In this document: positions 54,133 to 63,949 of the stretch, piece after piece
How positions within the stretch are numbered: the first letter of the stretch is position 1
Layout of the letters: every line of letters starts with the position of its first letter
Assembly: GCA_050733695.1 (NCBI GenBank)
Contig: JBOHTO010000135.1
Location: 1-64,000 of the forward strand
Origin: JBOHTO01 sp050733695
GTDB taxonomy: Bacteria > Gemmatimonadota > Gemmatimonadetes > Gemmatimonadales > Gemmatimonadaceae
DNA: 64,000 bases
Reading direction: 5' to 3'
The notes under the pieces: model-generated
Told to the model about the DNA's origin: nothing
The model's database searches: none
Seen by the model: the letters and a program-made list of their open reading frames with translations, nothing else
Made by a program: the position numbers and the translations under genes

Positions 54133-55094
54133 CGATCGATCCTCTCCATCGCTCGCTCGTCCCATGCCGAATCGTCATCGTCGTTCCACCATTGCTGCAC
54201 GATTCCCGCCGCGTCGGCGTCGTCGGGATTCAGCATCGTCACATCTTCTCCGGCGAGCTGATTGCGGAACCAGGTGCGCTGCCGTTTGGCGTACTGTCGC
54301 GTCGCGACAACGATGCGATGAACCGCAGCATCCCTCGCAATCCCGCCCGAGACGAGCAGCCGCACAGCGCCGTAGCCCGTGGCCCGCCACGCGGGCGCCT
54401 CGGCGTCGACCGAGCGTTCCAGACGCCGCACTTCGTCCTCCCACCCCGCGTCCAGCATTTCGTGCACTCGCCGCGCGATTCGGTCTCCCAGCGCTGCACC
54501 GGGATCGATGAGAAGATAGCGCGGGCGGTGTCGGGGGAGGGGGGGGGGCGTGCGCGCCGCCACGATGTGCCAGTCGCTGATCCGGCGTCCCGTGGAGAGC
54601 GCGATGACGATCGCCTGTGTGAGCTGCGCTCGGCCAAGGTGTGCGCGGGTGGGATCGATTGCTGCACACCAGCGGGCGAGCAGGTCGCGTGGCCAGCCGC
54701 CGAGTTCCTGCTCGAGCGCCCGGCGGCGCCGCGGATCGATCGCGGGCTCCTCGTACAGCGGCGAGAACAGCGCCCGCATGTAGAAGCCGGTGCCACCAGC
54801 GATGAGCGGGATTCGTCCCGCGTTCCGTGCCTCATCCACCCAGCGTTCAGCTTCGGCGGCCCAGCGCGATGCCGAGTATCGTCCTTCCGGTTCGGCGACA
54901 TCGATGCCCCGGTGCGGAACTCGTTCCCGGTCCGCGCCGGCCGGCTTGGCAGTCCCGATGTCGAAACCCCTGTATATCTGGCGCGAGTCGGCGCTGATGA
55001 TTGTGATCGCCGTGCGCGCGGCGATTCCGAGTGCGATCGCGGACTTGCCCGCCGCCGTCGGACCACAGATGACGCGAAGCCTATCGTCGCCCAA
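54129..55094 (-). CDS. miaA: tRNA dimethylallyltransferase
   Basis: 321 residues. It adds a dimethylallyl group to A37 of tRNAs reading UNN codons. The P-loop GPTAAGKS (11-18), the ISADSRQIYRGFDIGTAKP motif and IAGGTGFYMRAL are present. The start is an unusual TTG at 55094, the only start codon that puts the P-loop at the N-terminus; a GGAG site lies eight bases upstream. It overlaps mutL by 14 bp. Confidence 0.94.
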   Translation of the reverse strand: MGDDRLRVICGPTAAGKSAIALGIAARTAITIISADSRQIYRGFDIGTAKPAGADRERVPHRGIDVAEPEGRYSASRWAAEAERWVDEARNAGRIPLIAGGTGFYMRALFSPLYEEPAIDPRRRRALEQELGGWPRDLLARWCAAIDPTRAHLGRAQLTQAIVIALSTGRRISDWHIVAARTPPPLPRHRPRYLLIDPGAALGDRIARRVHEMLDAGWEDEVRRLERSVDAEAPAWRATGYGAVRLLVSGGIARDAAVHRIVVATRQYAKRQRTWFRNQLAGEDVTMLNPDDADAAGIVQQWWNDDDDSAWDERAMERIDR

Positions 55095-56916
55095 ACCGGC
55101 GCTCCAGCTCGTCCCAGCCGAGCAGGACGATCGTGGAACGGCCGTGGACGTCGTGCGCTGGGAGCGTTGTCCGCCCGAGCCCGACGAAGAGCGCGCGCAT
55201 CTCATCCGGCGAGAGATGGTCGCCGGCCTTGATCGCCGCCTTGCAGGCCACCGTCGCCGCCAGCCGTTCGTGACGAGCCGCCGTGCCGGGGAATCGATCG
55301 CCGGTGAGAGCGTCGAGCGTCTCGCGCAGGCAGCGCTCTCCGTCGAATCGCGGGTGCGGCATTGGCACGCTGCGCACGATGAGCGTGTGCCCGCCGAAGC
55401 CCTCGATCTCGAATCCAAGTCGCTCGAACAGATCGCGATTCGCATCCAGCGCGTCACCTTCGGCCGGTCCCAGATGCAGGGTGAGCGGAAAGAGCAGTCG
55501 TTGCGCCGGAAGCTCCCCGCTCTCGAGCGAACGCATGAACTGCTCGTAGAGAATGCGTTCGTGCGCGGAATGCTGATCGATGAGCACGGCACCCTCTTCC
55601 CGTTCGAACATCATCCAGGTCCGGCGGAGCTGCACGAGCGGCGGCACGGCGATCGTGCGAGCATCGGCCGCGCCGGGCGCATGTCCGGCGCCCGGAACCT
55701 GGGCGCCTGCGGGCTGCTCGCGGTCGCTGTCGAGCGACGAATCGAGGAATCCGCCCAGGTCGGCTTCAGCCGCGCTCACGCCCGGGTTCCGAATCATCTC
55801 GACATCGACCATCGCTCCCGAGCCCGCCGCTGCGCCTCCCGAAACGCCGTTGCTGCCCGGCATCCACGGTGATGGCCACACGCGAACCTCCGTCCCCATC
55901 CCCGCCCGGCCGCCGACCGCCGCCGCGCTCGCGAGCGCGCCGAGCGCACGGCGGACGGCGCTCTCGACAGCGCGCTCCACATCCCAGCGGTCGCGGAAAC
56001 GCACCTCTGCCTTCGCCGGGTGCACATTGACGTCCACCGCGTCAGCAGACACGACGATGTCGAGGAAGAGCGACGGACGGAGCCCCGGAACGAGAGTCGA
56101 TCGGTATGCGCTTTCGGCCGCGCGCACCATGCCATGGTCCCTAACCGCGCGGCCGTTGACCGTGATATGGACGCGCCGTCCGGCCGTGCCGACATCCGCC
56201 GGCCGCTCGGTGAGCCCGCTCACGTGGGTGGTGCCGTGCACGTCGTCGACATCGATCATGCGCGCGGCGTAGGCGCTGCCCCACAGCGCCGCGAGCCGCG
56301 CGCGGAGCGATGTCGCGACGGGCAGGGCGAGGACGCTCCGCCCGTCGTGCGTGAGCGCGATCCGCACATCCCGGCGAACCAGCGCGATCGTCGTGACCAC
56401 ATCGGAAATCGCGCGCCACTCCGAGCGCGCACCACGGAGGAATTTCTGGCGGGCCGGGGTGTTGAAGAAGAGCCGTCCGACCGACACTGTCGTACCGCGT
56501 CTGCGCGCCGCGTCGCGGATATCGACCACCTCGCCTCCCGCGGCGCGGATCAGCGTTCCGGCGCCGTCGCTCGGCGACGTCTCCATGACCAGCTCCGAGA
56601 CGGAGCAGATCGCCGGCAGCGCCTCACCGCGGAAGCCGAAGCTCGCCACTCCCACCAGATCCTCGGCTGATCTGATCTTGGACGTGGCGTGCCGGCCGAG
56701 CGCGAGCACGGCGTCATCGCGATCCATGCCGGTGCCATCGTCGCTGACGCGGATACCCGTGCGACCACCGGCGTCGATAGTGATGTCGATCGCGGTCGCT
56801 CCCGCGTCCAGGGCGTTCTCGACCAGTTCCTTTACGACGGAAGCCGGCCGCTCGACAACTTCGCCGGCGGCGATCTGATCGGCGACGGCGCCGGGAAGAG
56901 TTGCAATGCTCGGCAC
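55081..56916 (-). CDS. mutL: DNA mismatch repair protein MutL
   Basis: 611 residues from GTG, which gives the MPSIATLPGAVADQIAAGEV start. GHKL ATPase: E30 and N34 in VVKELVENALDAGA, DDGTGM (59-64) and GFRGEAL (94-100). A variable Ala/Gly linker (about 330-420) leads to the dimerisation domain. The endonuclease motif reads DQHSAHERILYE, close to DQHA(x)2E(x)4E, but the usual CPHGRP is replaced by DVHGRS and ACH/ACR by ACK. It therefore may nick weakly or use different ligands. Confidence 0.95.
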   Translation of the reverse strand: MPSIATLPGAVADQIAAGEVVERPASVVKELVENALDAGATAIDITIDAGGRTGIRVSDDGTGMDRDDAVLALGRHATSKIRSAEDLVGVASFGFRGEALPAICSVSELVMETSPSDGAGTLIRAAGGEVVDIRDAARRRGTTVSVGRLFFNTPARQKFLRGARSEWRAISDVVTTIALVRRDVRIALTHDGRSVLALPVATSLRARLAALWGSAYAARMIDVDDVHGTTHVSGLTERPADVGTAGRRVHITVNGRAVRDHGMVRAAESAYRSTLVPGLRPSLFLDIVVSADAVDVNVHPAKAEVRFRDRWDVERAVESAVRRALGALASAAAVGGRAGMGTEVRVWPSPWMPGSNGVSGGAAAGSGAMVDVEMIRNPGVSAAEADLGGFLDSSLDSDREQPAGAQVPGAGHAPGAADARTIAVPPLVQLRRTWMMFEREEGAVLIDQHSAHERILYEQFMRSLESGELPAQRLLFPLTLHLGPAEGDALDANRDLFERLGFEIEGFGGHTLIVRSVPMPHPRFDGERCLRETLDALTGDRFPGTAARHERLAATVACKAAIKAGDHLSPDEMRALFVGLGRTTLPAHDVHGRSTIVLLGWDELERRFGRR

Positions 56917-56954
56917 GCCGGAAGCTACCGGGCGGCGTCGCCGAGCGTCAACGA

Positions 56955-59348
56955 TCAGCCACCGGTGATCGGGGCGAGGCGCTGCTCCTCGATCCATCCC
57001 TCGCGTACAGCGTCGATGCTGATCAGGGCCCACTCGCCTCTGCGCTCGACCACTCGTACGACCTTTCCTTCCTCGACCACCGACACGCGCTCGGCACCCA
57101 GAGCGGGAATCGATCGGAGCTCCGAGTGGTCGGTGACGACGGTGAGCCCCGGGTCCGTGAGCTGTCGCTCGACACGAATGGCCCCGACACCCATGACCAG
57201 GGCGCCAACCGCGGCGGTGCGCGCTAGTGCGACCGTGAGCGAGCCCGCATTCGGTCGCGAGCGCGCCACGCGAACGAGCGCGGCCGTACACGCGGTTACC
57301 CAGAGCAGAGCTGTGGCGATCGCCAGCGCCGCGGTAGGCAACGGCGGCACCGCGCCGGCTCCGCGCCTTGTGTCGGAACCCGCGAGCGCGAGTCGCGCGC
57401 GTGCGTCCCGTGCGAGCGGCTCCAGACGAAGCGCGCGCTGCCATCCGATGATGGACGTGGCTGTGTCGCCCGCTGACCAGGCGGACGTCCCAAGGTTTGC
57501 CCAGGCGTCCGGTGCACGCGGGATATCGCGGGCGAGCGTGCCGAACGCGTGCTCCGCCACGCTGAACTGCCGCGCATCGTAGGCGGCGACGCCTTCGTCG
57601 AAGAGCCGCTGCGCCGCGCGCTGCGAAGGGGGGAAGGCGTGCAGACCGGCCGCCGATGCGACGCAGCCCAGCATGACGACCAGTCCGACATGCTTCAGAT
57701 CGATCGCACCACGCACTCGCGCCTCGCGGTCCACGGCCTCATAGACCGCCACAGCCCGTTCGGCCGCCCGCGCAACGCTTGGCGCGGCGGCCGAGAAGGC
57801 CGCGCTGTCCAGCTCGGCGAGCAGGATCTCCGCCGCCATCGCGACGTCGGGCGACACACCCGCACGCCGGAGCATGCGAGCGAACGAGCCACGGCGCACG
57901 AGCGCATCCGGCGTGAGCCGCAGCCGATTGGCGAGCGCGCCCAGAAAACTGCGACGGATGCGGAGCGGGTGGGCTCGCTGCCCGGCACGAGCGCTGTCGC
58001 GCAGGTCAGCCAGCGCCGAGCGCTTGCGAATTCCCGGGCGGTATTTCCGTCGCGCGCCCAGCGTCAGCGCCGGCAGCGGAGCCACGACGAGCAGAAGCCA
58101 GAAGCCGGGACGGTCGTGCAATGGCACACCCACCGGCCCACGGAATTCGCGCCGGAGCGGGAGGAAGGTTTGCGGGCGCGTTTCGGTCTCGCTCGCGGCG
58201 AGCCCTCCCGGCAGGACGCGCAACGTCAATGCGCTCGTCGCTGCCATCTCGTAGCGCTCCGTCGCCGGATTGAAGAAGGCGTATGTGATGGGCGGGATGT
58301 CGAGCCGCCCCGCCAGCTTCGGAGTCACAATCCAGTCGAATTCCTTGGATCCGCGCACCGTCGTACCGGAATCGATCTCGACACGCTCCTCACCCTGGAT
58401 CGCGCTCGCCCGCGGTATGGCGATCTCCGGGCGCGGGAACAGTTTCACGTTCCCGCTGCCGGAGACGGTGACGGTGAGCACCGTGGGGTCGCCCACACGG
58501 GCAGTGGAGTCGACGCGCGCGCTGATCCGCATGTCTCCCACCGCGCCCGAATAGCCGGAGGGCCGGCCTTGCAGGGGGGCCTCGACGGCAACGAGTTGCA
58601 ATGTGTCGGTGAACAGTTCCCGGCTCTCTTCCTTGCTGAAGAAACTGAAGAGGCGCGGCAGGGAGAATGCAAGCCGCGCAGGAGGAATCACGTGCGTTCC
58701 CGATGTGAGGGGGAAGAGCCCGCGCTGGAACACCGGAACCTCCTGGCATTCGCCGCGCGCTCCGGCAACGAAGCCGCGCACGAATGGCAGTTCGTACACG
58801 AGCATGGCGCGCATCTCCGGAGGGAAGAACTCGGGGTTCCGCCGCATGCGCGATCGGATCGAGTCGTCGACGAATGCAGCGGCCTGATACGTCGTCTGCT
58901 CTCCCACGTAAACCGTGTCGGGAACGGTGATGGCTCGAAAGGTGATCCCCTCGCCATCGTCGCCGGCTGCGCTGGCCATGATCGCGGGCGTCGAATCGCC
59001 GCCCGGACGCGCCCCAACGTCGATACGGATCGGGGCCGAACGCGCAACCGCGCCCCCCCGCCTGGCCTCGAACGGAGGAATCACGAAGGATCCGGTGCTG
59101 GGGGTCGAGATGGTGTAGCGATACTCGTCAAGCGACCACTGCCGCCCCTGTCGGTCGGTCGTGACATGCGGAGTGGCCGAGGATCGCGCCAGGGTGAAGG
59201 GATGAAGATCAGGGATGCTGATCCGGGGTGAGGCCGTTCCGCGGGCACGCGCCTCGACCGTGAGGACGATGGGCTCGCACGCGCCGGCCGTCTGCGGTGC
59301 GCTCGCCGTGATGGTGAGCTGCGCGAGTACGACCAGGAGACCGCTCAC
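56955..59348 (-). CDS. batD: BatD-like membrane protein with TPR and C-terminal SH3-like domain
   Basis: 797 residues. A signal segment and beta-rich BatD region (about 20-440) precede a membrane segment near 450, a cytoplasmic helical section, a further membrane segment (about 610), TPR units (SVAEHAFGTLARDIPRAPDAWANLG, typical of BatE) and a final SH3b-like domain (ALGAERVSVVEEGKVVRVVERRGEWALIS). BatD and BatE are separate in many species, so this is a fusion. It follows the BatB/C gene without a gap. Confidence 0.85.
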   Translation of the reverse strand: MSGLLVVLAQLTITASAPQTAGACEPIVLTVEARARGTASPRISIPDLHPFTLARSSATPHVTTDRQGRQWSLDEYRYTISTPSTGSFVIPPFEARRGGAVARSAPIRIDVGARPGGDSTPAIMASAAGDDGEGITFRAITVPDTVYVGEQTTYQAAAFVDDSIRSRMRRNPEFFPPEMRAMLVYELPFVRGFVAGARGECQEVPVFQRGLFPLTSGTHVIPPARLAFSLPRLFSFFSKEESRELFTDTLQLVAVEAPLQGRPSGYSGAVGDMRISARVDSTARVGDPTVLTVTVSGSGNVKLFPRPEIAIPRASAIQGEERVEIDSGTTVRGSKEFDWIVTPKLAGRLDIPPITYAFFNPATERYEMAATSALTLRVLPGGLAASETETRPQTFLPLRREFRGPVGVPLHDRPGFWLLLVVAPLPALTLGARRKYRPGIRKRSALADLRDSARAGQRAHPLRIRRSFLGALANRLRLTPDALVRRGSFARMLRRAGVSPDVAMAAEILLAELDSAAFSAAAPSVARAAERAVAVYEAVDREARVRGAIDLKHVGLVVMLGCVASAAGLHAFPPSQRAAQRLFDEGVAAYDARQFSVAEHAFGTLARDIPRAPDAWANLGTSAWSAGDTATSIIGWQRALRLEPLARDARARLALAGSDTRRGAGAVPPLPTAALAIATALLWVTACTAALVRVARSRPNAGSLTVALARTAAVGALVMGVGAIRVERQLTDPGLTVVTDHSELRSIPALGAERVSVVEEGKVVRVVERRGEWALISIDAVREGWIEEQRLAPITGG

Positions 59349-61054
59349 TACCAGTCCTTCCCCGTGGGGGGCGGCTGTGGGGACGATTCCCTTTGCTCCC
59401 GCGCCTGCACCTCGCGCTCCTCGCGCGCGGCGCTGTTGAGAAGCTGCTCGGCGCGTTGCCGCCCGAGGTCGCCCGATGGCTGCGGCGTCGGCGGACCCCG
59501 ATCGGCTGTCTGCGGTGCTGGCGACGGTTCGTCCTCATCGCCCCCGCCGCCTCCTCCGCCGCCGCTGTTCTCCTTCTCGCGCAGCGCAAGCTCGTAGTTC
59601 CACTTCGCGTCGCCATCGCCGGAGCGCATGAGCAGGACCGTCTTGTAGGTGGCGAGCGCCGCGTCCAGCGGCGCTGTGGCAGCATCGCCCTCGGCCCTGC
59701 GCCCCTGCACGAGGTGAGCGAGACCCAGGTTGAACAGTGACCGGTAGCGCAGCTCGGGCTCCGTAGCGCGTGTCGTGCGCTCGAGGGCCTCCGCTGCAGC
59801 GGCCAGCGAATCGGCTGCGAGGAGTGCGGTGCCCAGGTTGTAGATCATCTCCGGGCGCGGATCATTCGGCGAGACAGCCTCGCGGAACAGTGCAACGGCG
59901 CGCGGATACTGTTTCGCGCGGTACGCGCGCGCCGCTTCCGCGGCGGGCCCTCCACACGCGAGCGCAGAGCTCAATGACAGTGCAAGCATCGCCGCCGCCG
60001 CGCCACGCGGCAGCGCTGTCGTGGCCGCGGCTGGCTCGCGCCGCCGGCGTCCACGACGCTCGGCGAGCGCCGTGTCGACGAGCAGCAGGAGCAGCGCCGG
60101 CAGGAGGAAGAGCTGGTAGCGGAGCCTGCGTTCGCTGCCGGCGGCGGTCGCGCGCTGCTGCGTGCGCAACCCGGAAAGCGCGCGGCGAACGCGGCCCGCC
60201 TTGTCAGTCGCGTCCGCCGCGATGAAGACGCCCTCCGCCTCCTCGGCGGCCGCCCTCAGCAGCTCCGGGCTGTAGCGTGTGACGACGATGTTGCCCTGGT
60301 CATCGCGCTTGAACGTGGGCGTGCGGCCCCTCCCCTCGCGAATGGGTATTCTCCCACCTTCGGTGGTGCCGAAGCCGACCGTCACGAGCATGATGCCCTT
60401 CTCCGCCGCGAGGCGGGCAGCAGCACGCACGTCCTCCTCGGGCTCGAACGCTTCGCCGTCGCTCATGACCACCAGCGCGCGATCGCTCCCCGTGTTGGTC
60501 GCGAGGAGCAGTGCGACGCCCTGCCGAATGGTGCGCGAGAGCGAGCTTCCCGCCTGGCCCACGACCGAAGGATCAAGGTTGTCGAGGTACAGGTCCAGCG
60601 CTGCATCGTCGAGCGTGAGGGGGGTGAGGATGTAGCTCCGCCCTGCGAAGGCGATGAGACCGACCCGGTCGCCGCTCGAGAGAGCGCGCAGCCGCCGGAC
60701 TTCCTGTTTCATGCGCGTGAGCCGGTTCGGCTCGACGTCGGCCGCCATCATCGAGAGCGACGCATCGAGAGCGAGGACGAGGTCGATGCCCTCCCCCCGG
60801 ATGACGGTCTGCTCCACTCCCCATCGGGGGCCGGCGACGGCCACGCCGGCAAGGAGCGCGGCAAGCGCGAGTACGACAGCGCGCCAGCGCGGTGCCCTGA
60901 GTGCGCTCTGGGGCACCAGCCTGGAGACGATATCGATGCTTCCCAGCCGTGCGAGTCGTGCGCGCCTGCGCCTGTAGGCGGCGATCACGAGCGCGGCGAG
61001 CGCGAGCGGGAGCACAACGGCAACCGCCAGAAGCAGTGGATGGTCGAAGACCAT
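59348..61054 (-). CDS. batB: BatB/BatC-like VWA and TPR protein
   Basis: 568 residues from ATG 61054; a GTG at 61060 overlapping the batA stop is possible. Two N-terminal membrane segments, a VWA domain with MIDAS D-x-S-x-S (DASLSMM, about residues 94-100), a membrane segment near 325, then TPR repeats and a Gly/Glu/Pro-rich tail as in BatC. A lipobox-like LSSALACGG occurs internally. The Bat system supports oxidative-stress tolerance in Bacteroides; the molecular role is unknown. Confidence 0.86.
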   Translation of the reverse strand: MVFDHPLLLAVAVVLPLALAALVIAAYRRRRARLARLGSIDIVSRLVPQSALRAPRWRAVVLALAALLAGVAVAGPRWGVEQTVIRGEGIDLVLALDASLSMMAADVEPNRLTRMKQEVRRLRALSSGDRVGLIAFAGRSYILTPLTLDDAALDLYLDNLDPSVVGQAGSSLSRTIRQGVALLLATNTGSDRALVVMSDGEAFEPEEDVRAAARLAAEKGIMLVTVGFGTTEGGRIPIREGRGRTPTFKRDDQGNIVVTRYSPELLRAAAEEAEGVFIAADATDKAGRVRRALSGLRTQQRATAAGSERRLRYQLFLLPALLLLLVDTALAERRGRRRREPAAATTALPRGAAAAMLALSLSSALACGGPAAEAARAYRAKQYPRAVALFREAVSPNDPRPEMIYNLGTALLAADSLAAAAEALERTTRATEPELRYRSLFNLGLAHLVQGRRAEGDAATAPLDAALATYKTVLLMRSGDGDAKWNYELALREKENSGGGGGGGGDEDEPSPAPQTADRGPPTPQPSGDLGRQRAEQLLNSAAREEREVQAREQRESSPQPPPTGKDW

Positions 61055-61056
61055 GT

Positions 61057-62049
61057 TCACGGCAGCGGACCGCGCCACGCGAGCAGCCCGATCTCGAGAA
61101 CGAGAGCGACCAGGGCGAAGGTGAGAGGAATTGTGTACTGCTCCGTGTAGCGGACGTAACTGCGTGTGCGCACGGGCACCCGCTCGAGACGGTCTATCTG
61201 CTGATAGATGGCCTGAAGTGCCGCGGCGTCACGCGCGCGGAAGTAGCGCCCGTCCGTGATCTCGGCCACATCGCGCAACAGGTCCTCGTCGATTCGAACC
61301 GGGCGGTTCTCGTAGCGGAGCCCGAAGATGCCCCGCCCCACCGGAACCGGCGCCATGCCCTCCGTCCCCACGCCGATCGTGTATATCCTGATGTCGAACT
61401 CGGCGGCCGCTCGCGCGGCCGTGCGGGGATCGATCGCACCACGATTGTTCTCGCCATCCGTGAGCAGGACCATGACGCGCGAGTTTCCCGGCGCGTTGCG
61501 CAGGCGGTTGGCCGCGGTGGCGATCGCGGTGCCGATCGCCGTGCCGTCCTCGAGCTGACCCGCGCTGAGGTTGCTCACCGCCGCATCGACGACCGGATAA
61601 TCCGTCGTGAGCGGCACCTGTGTCAACGCTTCGCCGGCGAACGCAACAACGCCGATCCGATCGCTCCGTCGCTGAGCAATGAACTGGCGAACCTTCTCCT
61701 TTGCGACCTCTAGCCGATTCTGCGGCTGAAAATCCTGCGCCAGCATCGAGCTCGATAGATCCATGACGATCACGATGTTGATTCCCTCGCTGGTCACGGT
61801 CTCGGCGCTCGCACCCGTGCGCGGCCGGGCCAGGGCGACGACTACGGCTGCGAGCATCAGGTTGCGCAGGAGAAACATGACCTTCGGCGCCATGCGGCCG
61901 GCGCGCGGCCCGCGCGCCAGCGTTCCTGCACGGGAGAACGTGATGGCCGCGGGACGGTGCCGGGAACGCCACCACCACCAGAGCGGAAGCAGCAGGAGGA
62001 AGAGCAGCATCCACGGCGCTTCGAGCTCGAGCGAACCGAGGCGGATCAT
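61057..62049 (-). CDS. batA: BatA-like VWA membrane protein
   Basis: 330 residues. Two N-terminal membrane segments (about 12-28 and 55-75), a VWA domain with intact MIDAS DLSSSML (about residue 95) and a C-terminal membrane segment (about 305-325). It overlaps the upstream membrane gene (ATGA) and lies 2 bp before batB. The longer reading of this frame is antisense-like noise. Confidence 0.9.
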   Translation of the reverse strand: MIRLGSLELEAPWMLLFLLLLPLWWWWRSRHRPAAITFSRAGTLARGPRAGRMAPKVMFLLRNLMLAAVVVALARPRTGASAETVTSEGINIVIVMDLSSSMLAQDFQPQNRLEVAKEKVRQFIAQRRSDRIGVVAFAGEALTQVPLTTDYPVVDAAVSNLSAGQLEDGTAIGTAIATAANRLRNAPGNSRVMVLLTDGENNRGAIDPRTAARAAAEFDIRIYTIGVGTEGMAPVPVGRGIFGLRYENRPVRIDEDLLRDVAEITDGRYFRARDAAALQAIYQQIDRLERVPVRTRSYVRYTEQYTIPLTFALVALVLEIGLLAWRGPLP

Positions 62050-63071
62050 GCGGCTGCCTTGTGCTGCTCGTCTGCCTGCGCCAGCGCGGCCGCGCGCTCC
62101 GCGGTCTCGACGTCGGCGACGATCGAGCGCGCGCCGCGGCCCAGGTCGCGCGCGTGTGCACCGCTCGCGGGTCGCCTGGCGAACTTGATGAGGTCCGCGT
62201 CTTCCAGGACCGTGCGCAAGCGGTCGCCTGGCACCACGTTCGTCTCGCGCAGCGCGAGAAGGAGCTCCAAGGTAGTGAGCGATGTTGGAGCTGCGCGGTA
62301 TCGCGCGGCGAGATAGTCGCGCAGCACCTCCACCATGAGGGCCACGTACCGGCCTCGCTCCCCGGCATCGACCAGGCCGAGGGCTTCGATACGGGCGAAC
62401 TCCCGCTCGGCTACCTCGTAGGCATCGGGTCCCGTGTCGACGATCGCCAGTCGGCGGCGACGACGGCGCCACCACCACCAGCCCAGCGCGATGAGCGCGG
62501 CCAGGAGGACGGCGGCGAGGAGGTAGTACCACCACGGCATCGCATCGATGAGAAGTTCGCGCGCCGGTTTCGGTTCGACTGATCCGCTGTCCGCCGCGGC
62601 GGGAAGTACGCTGCGAACGAACACGGCCGCTTCGGCCAGTGAGACCCGGCGTTCGGCACCACGCAACCGCACGATCACGTCGCCAAGCAGCACCGGCTGC
62701 GGCCCCGTGTCCCAGGCGGCGACGCGATAGGACGCCGTCCGATCGACGTCGCGACCCGTGGCGCCGTCGCGGACCGTGCGGGGATCGAGCGCCTCGACCG
62801 CCGACAGGGAATCGGGTCCTTCGGGGAACTCGATCGTCGCACCTTCCGGGGCGCGGATGCGCACGGCGACAAGGAACGGATCCCCGACCGTCACCGTGTC
62901 CGGCCGGACGACGACGGCGCGCTGAACCGGGAAATCTCCTGCCTGTGCGCGTGCATTGCCGCCCGGCGCGGCGGCGAGAACGCCGGCGAGCAGGATGGCC
63001 GAGCGGCACGAGGCACCGCGACGCAGCCGACATGTGCGCCGCACGTCACTCGCGAGACGGGAGCGCATCAC
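62046..63071 (-). CDS. Exported membrane protein of the Bat operon (DUF4381-like)
   Basis: About 341 residues. A signal peptide, a beta-rich domain (about 45-165), a membrane segment (about 183-200) and a basic cytoplasmic tail with RYVALMVEVLRDYLAARY. This layout occurs next to DUF58 and BatA genes, where DUF4381-type proteins are found. GTG 63071 or ATG 63068 both overlap the DUF58 stop. Confidence 0.75.
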   Translation of the reverse strand: MMRSRLASDVRRTCRLRRGASCRSAILLAGVLAAAPGGNARAQAGDFPVQRAVVVRPDTVTVGDPFLVAVRIRAPEGATIEFPEGPDSLSAVEALDPRTVRDGATGRDVDRTASYRVAAWDTGPQPVLLGDVIVRLRGAERRVSLAEAAVFVRSVLPAAADSGSVEPKPARELLIDAMPWWYYLLAAVLLAALIALGWWWWRRRRRRLAIVDTGPDAYEVAEREFARIEALGLVDAGERGRYVALMVEVLRDYLAARYRAAPTSLTTLELLLALRETNVVPGDRLRTVLEDADLIKFARRPASGAHARDLGRGARSIVADVETAERAAALAQADEQHKAAA

Positions 63072-63949
63072 CGCCGGCGGGCGCGCGTCTCGCGCGCGCG
63101 GAAGAAGCGCAGGAGTGGCTGGATGTAGCCGGAATCCGTCCGCACCGCGATCTCATCGATCGCCAGACGTCGAAGCAGGTGGCGCCGCGCGTCGCCCTCT
63201 GCCCGGATCGCCGATGCGTAGCCCGCGCGAACGGCCGAATCGCTCGTATCGATGTCGATCGTCATGCCTGTTTCGGGATCGGTGAATCGGGCGATGCCAA
63301 TGTCCGGGAGCTCGGCCTCGCTCGGATCCTGGACGGTGATCGCGACCACGTCATGCTGTCGTGCGAGTCGCTTGAGCGGCCGCTCGATCTCGCCCGACAG
63401 GAAGTCGGATATCAGGAATATGATCGTGTGGTGGCCGAGCATCTTCGCGAGGTACTCCATCGCGCCGGCCAGGTCCGTTCCCGTGCCGCTCGGATCGAAC
63501 ACGAGGATGTCGCGAATGAGCCGCAGGACGTGCCTGCGTCCCTTCGATGGCGGTACGACGTGTTCCACCCTGTCCGTGAAGAGCAGTGCGCCGACACGAT
63601 CGTTGTTGCGCACGGCCGACATGGCGAGCACGGCGGCGAGCTCCGTTGCGAGTTCGCTCTTGAACCGGGTAACGGTGCCGAAGCGTTCGGACCCGGACAG
63701 GTCCACGGCGAGCATGACGGTGAGCTCGCGCTCCTCGATGTAGCGCTTGACGAACGGGCGGCGCATGCGCGCCGTAACGTTCCAGTCGATGGTCCGCACT
63801 TCGTCGCCCGGCTGGTACTCCCTGACTTCCGCGAATTCCATCCCCTGGCCCTTGAACACCGACCGATACTCTCCCGTGAAGAGCGAGTTGACGAGGCCGC
63901 GCGTGCGCAGCTCGATCAGCTTCACCTGGCGCAGTATTTCCGGTGGCAC
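63068..63949 (-). CDS. DUF58 protein of the MoxR/Bat system
   Basis: 293 residues. The DUF58 signature GMEFAEVREYQPGDEVRTIDWNVTA and a VWA-like fold with MIDAS DLSGS are present. It usually pairs with a MoxR AAA+ ATPase, which would lie just beyond the right edge. The GTG at 63949 is the first start seen; the frame stays open to the end of the window (17 more codons, Ala-rich), so the true start may be further upstream. Confidence 0.85.
   Translation of the reverse strand: MPPEILRQVKLIELRTRGLVNSLFTGEYRSVFKGQGMEFAEVREYQPGDEVRTIDWNVTARMRRPFVKRYIEERELTVMLAVDLSGSERFGTVTRFKSELATELAAVLAMSAVRNNDRVGALLFTDRVEHVVPPSKGRRHVLRLIRDILVFDPSGTGTDLAGAMEYLAKMLGHHTIIFLISDFLSGEIERPLKRLARQHDVVAITVQDPSEAELPDIGIARFTDPETGMTIDIDTSDSAVRAGYASAIRAEGDARRHLLRRLAIDEIAVRTDSGYIQPLLRFFRARETRARRR

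Noticed and set aside
57549..59231. 560-codon plus-strand ORF
   Set aside because: Complement of the batD gene, whose membrane and beta-rich architecture is coherent.
62050..63033. N-terminal extension of batA
   Set aside because: Arg/Pro-rich sequence overlapping the membrane protein gene in another frame; batA begins at its ATGA overlap.
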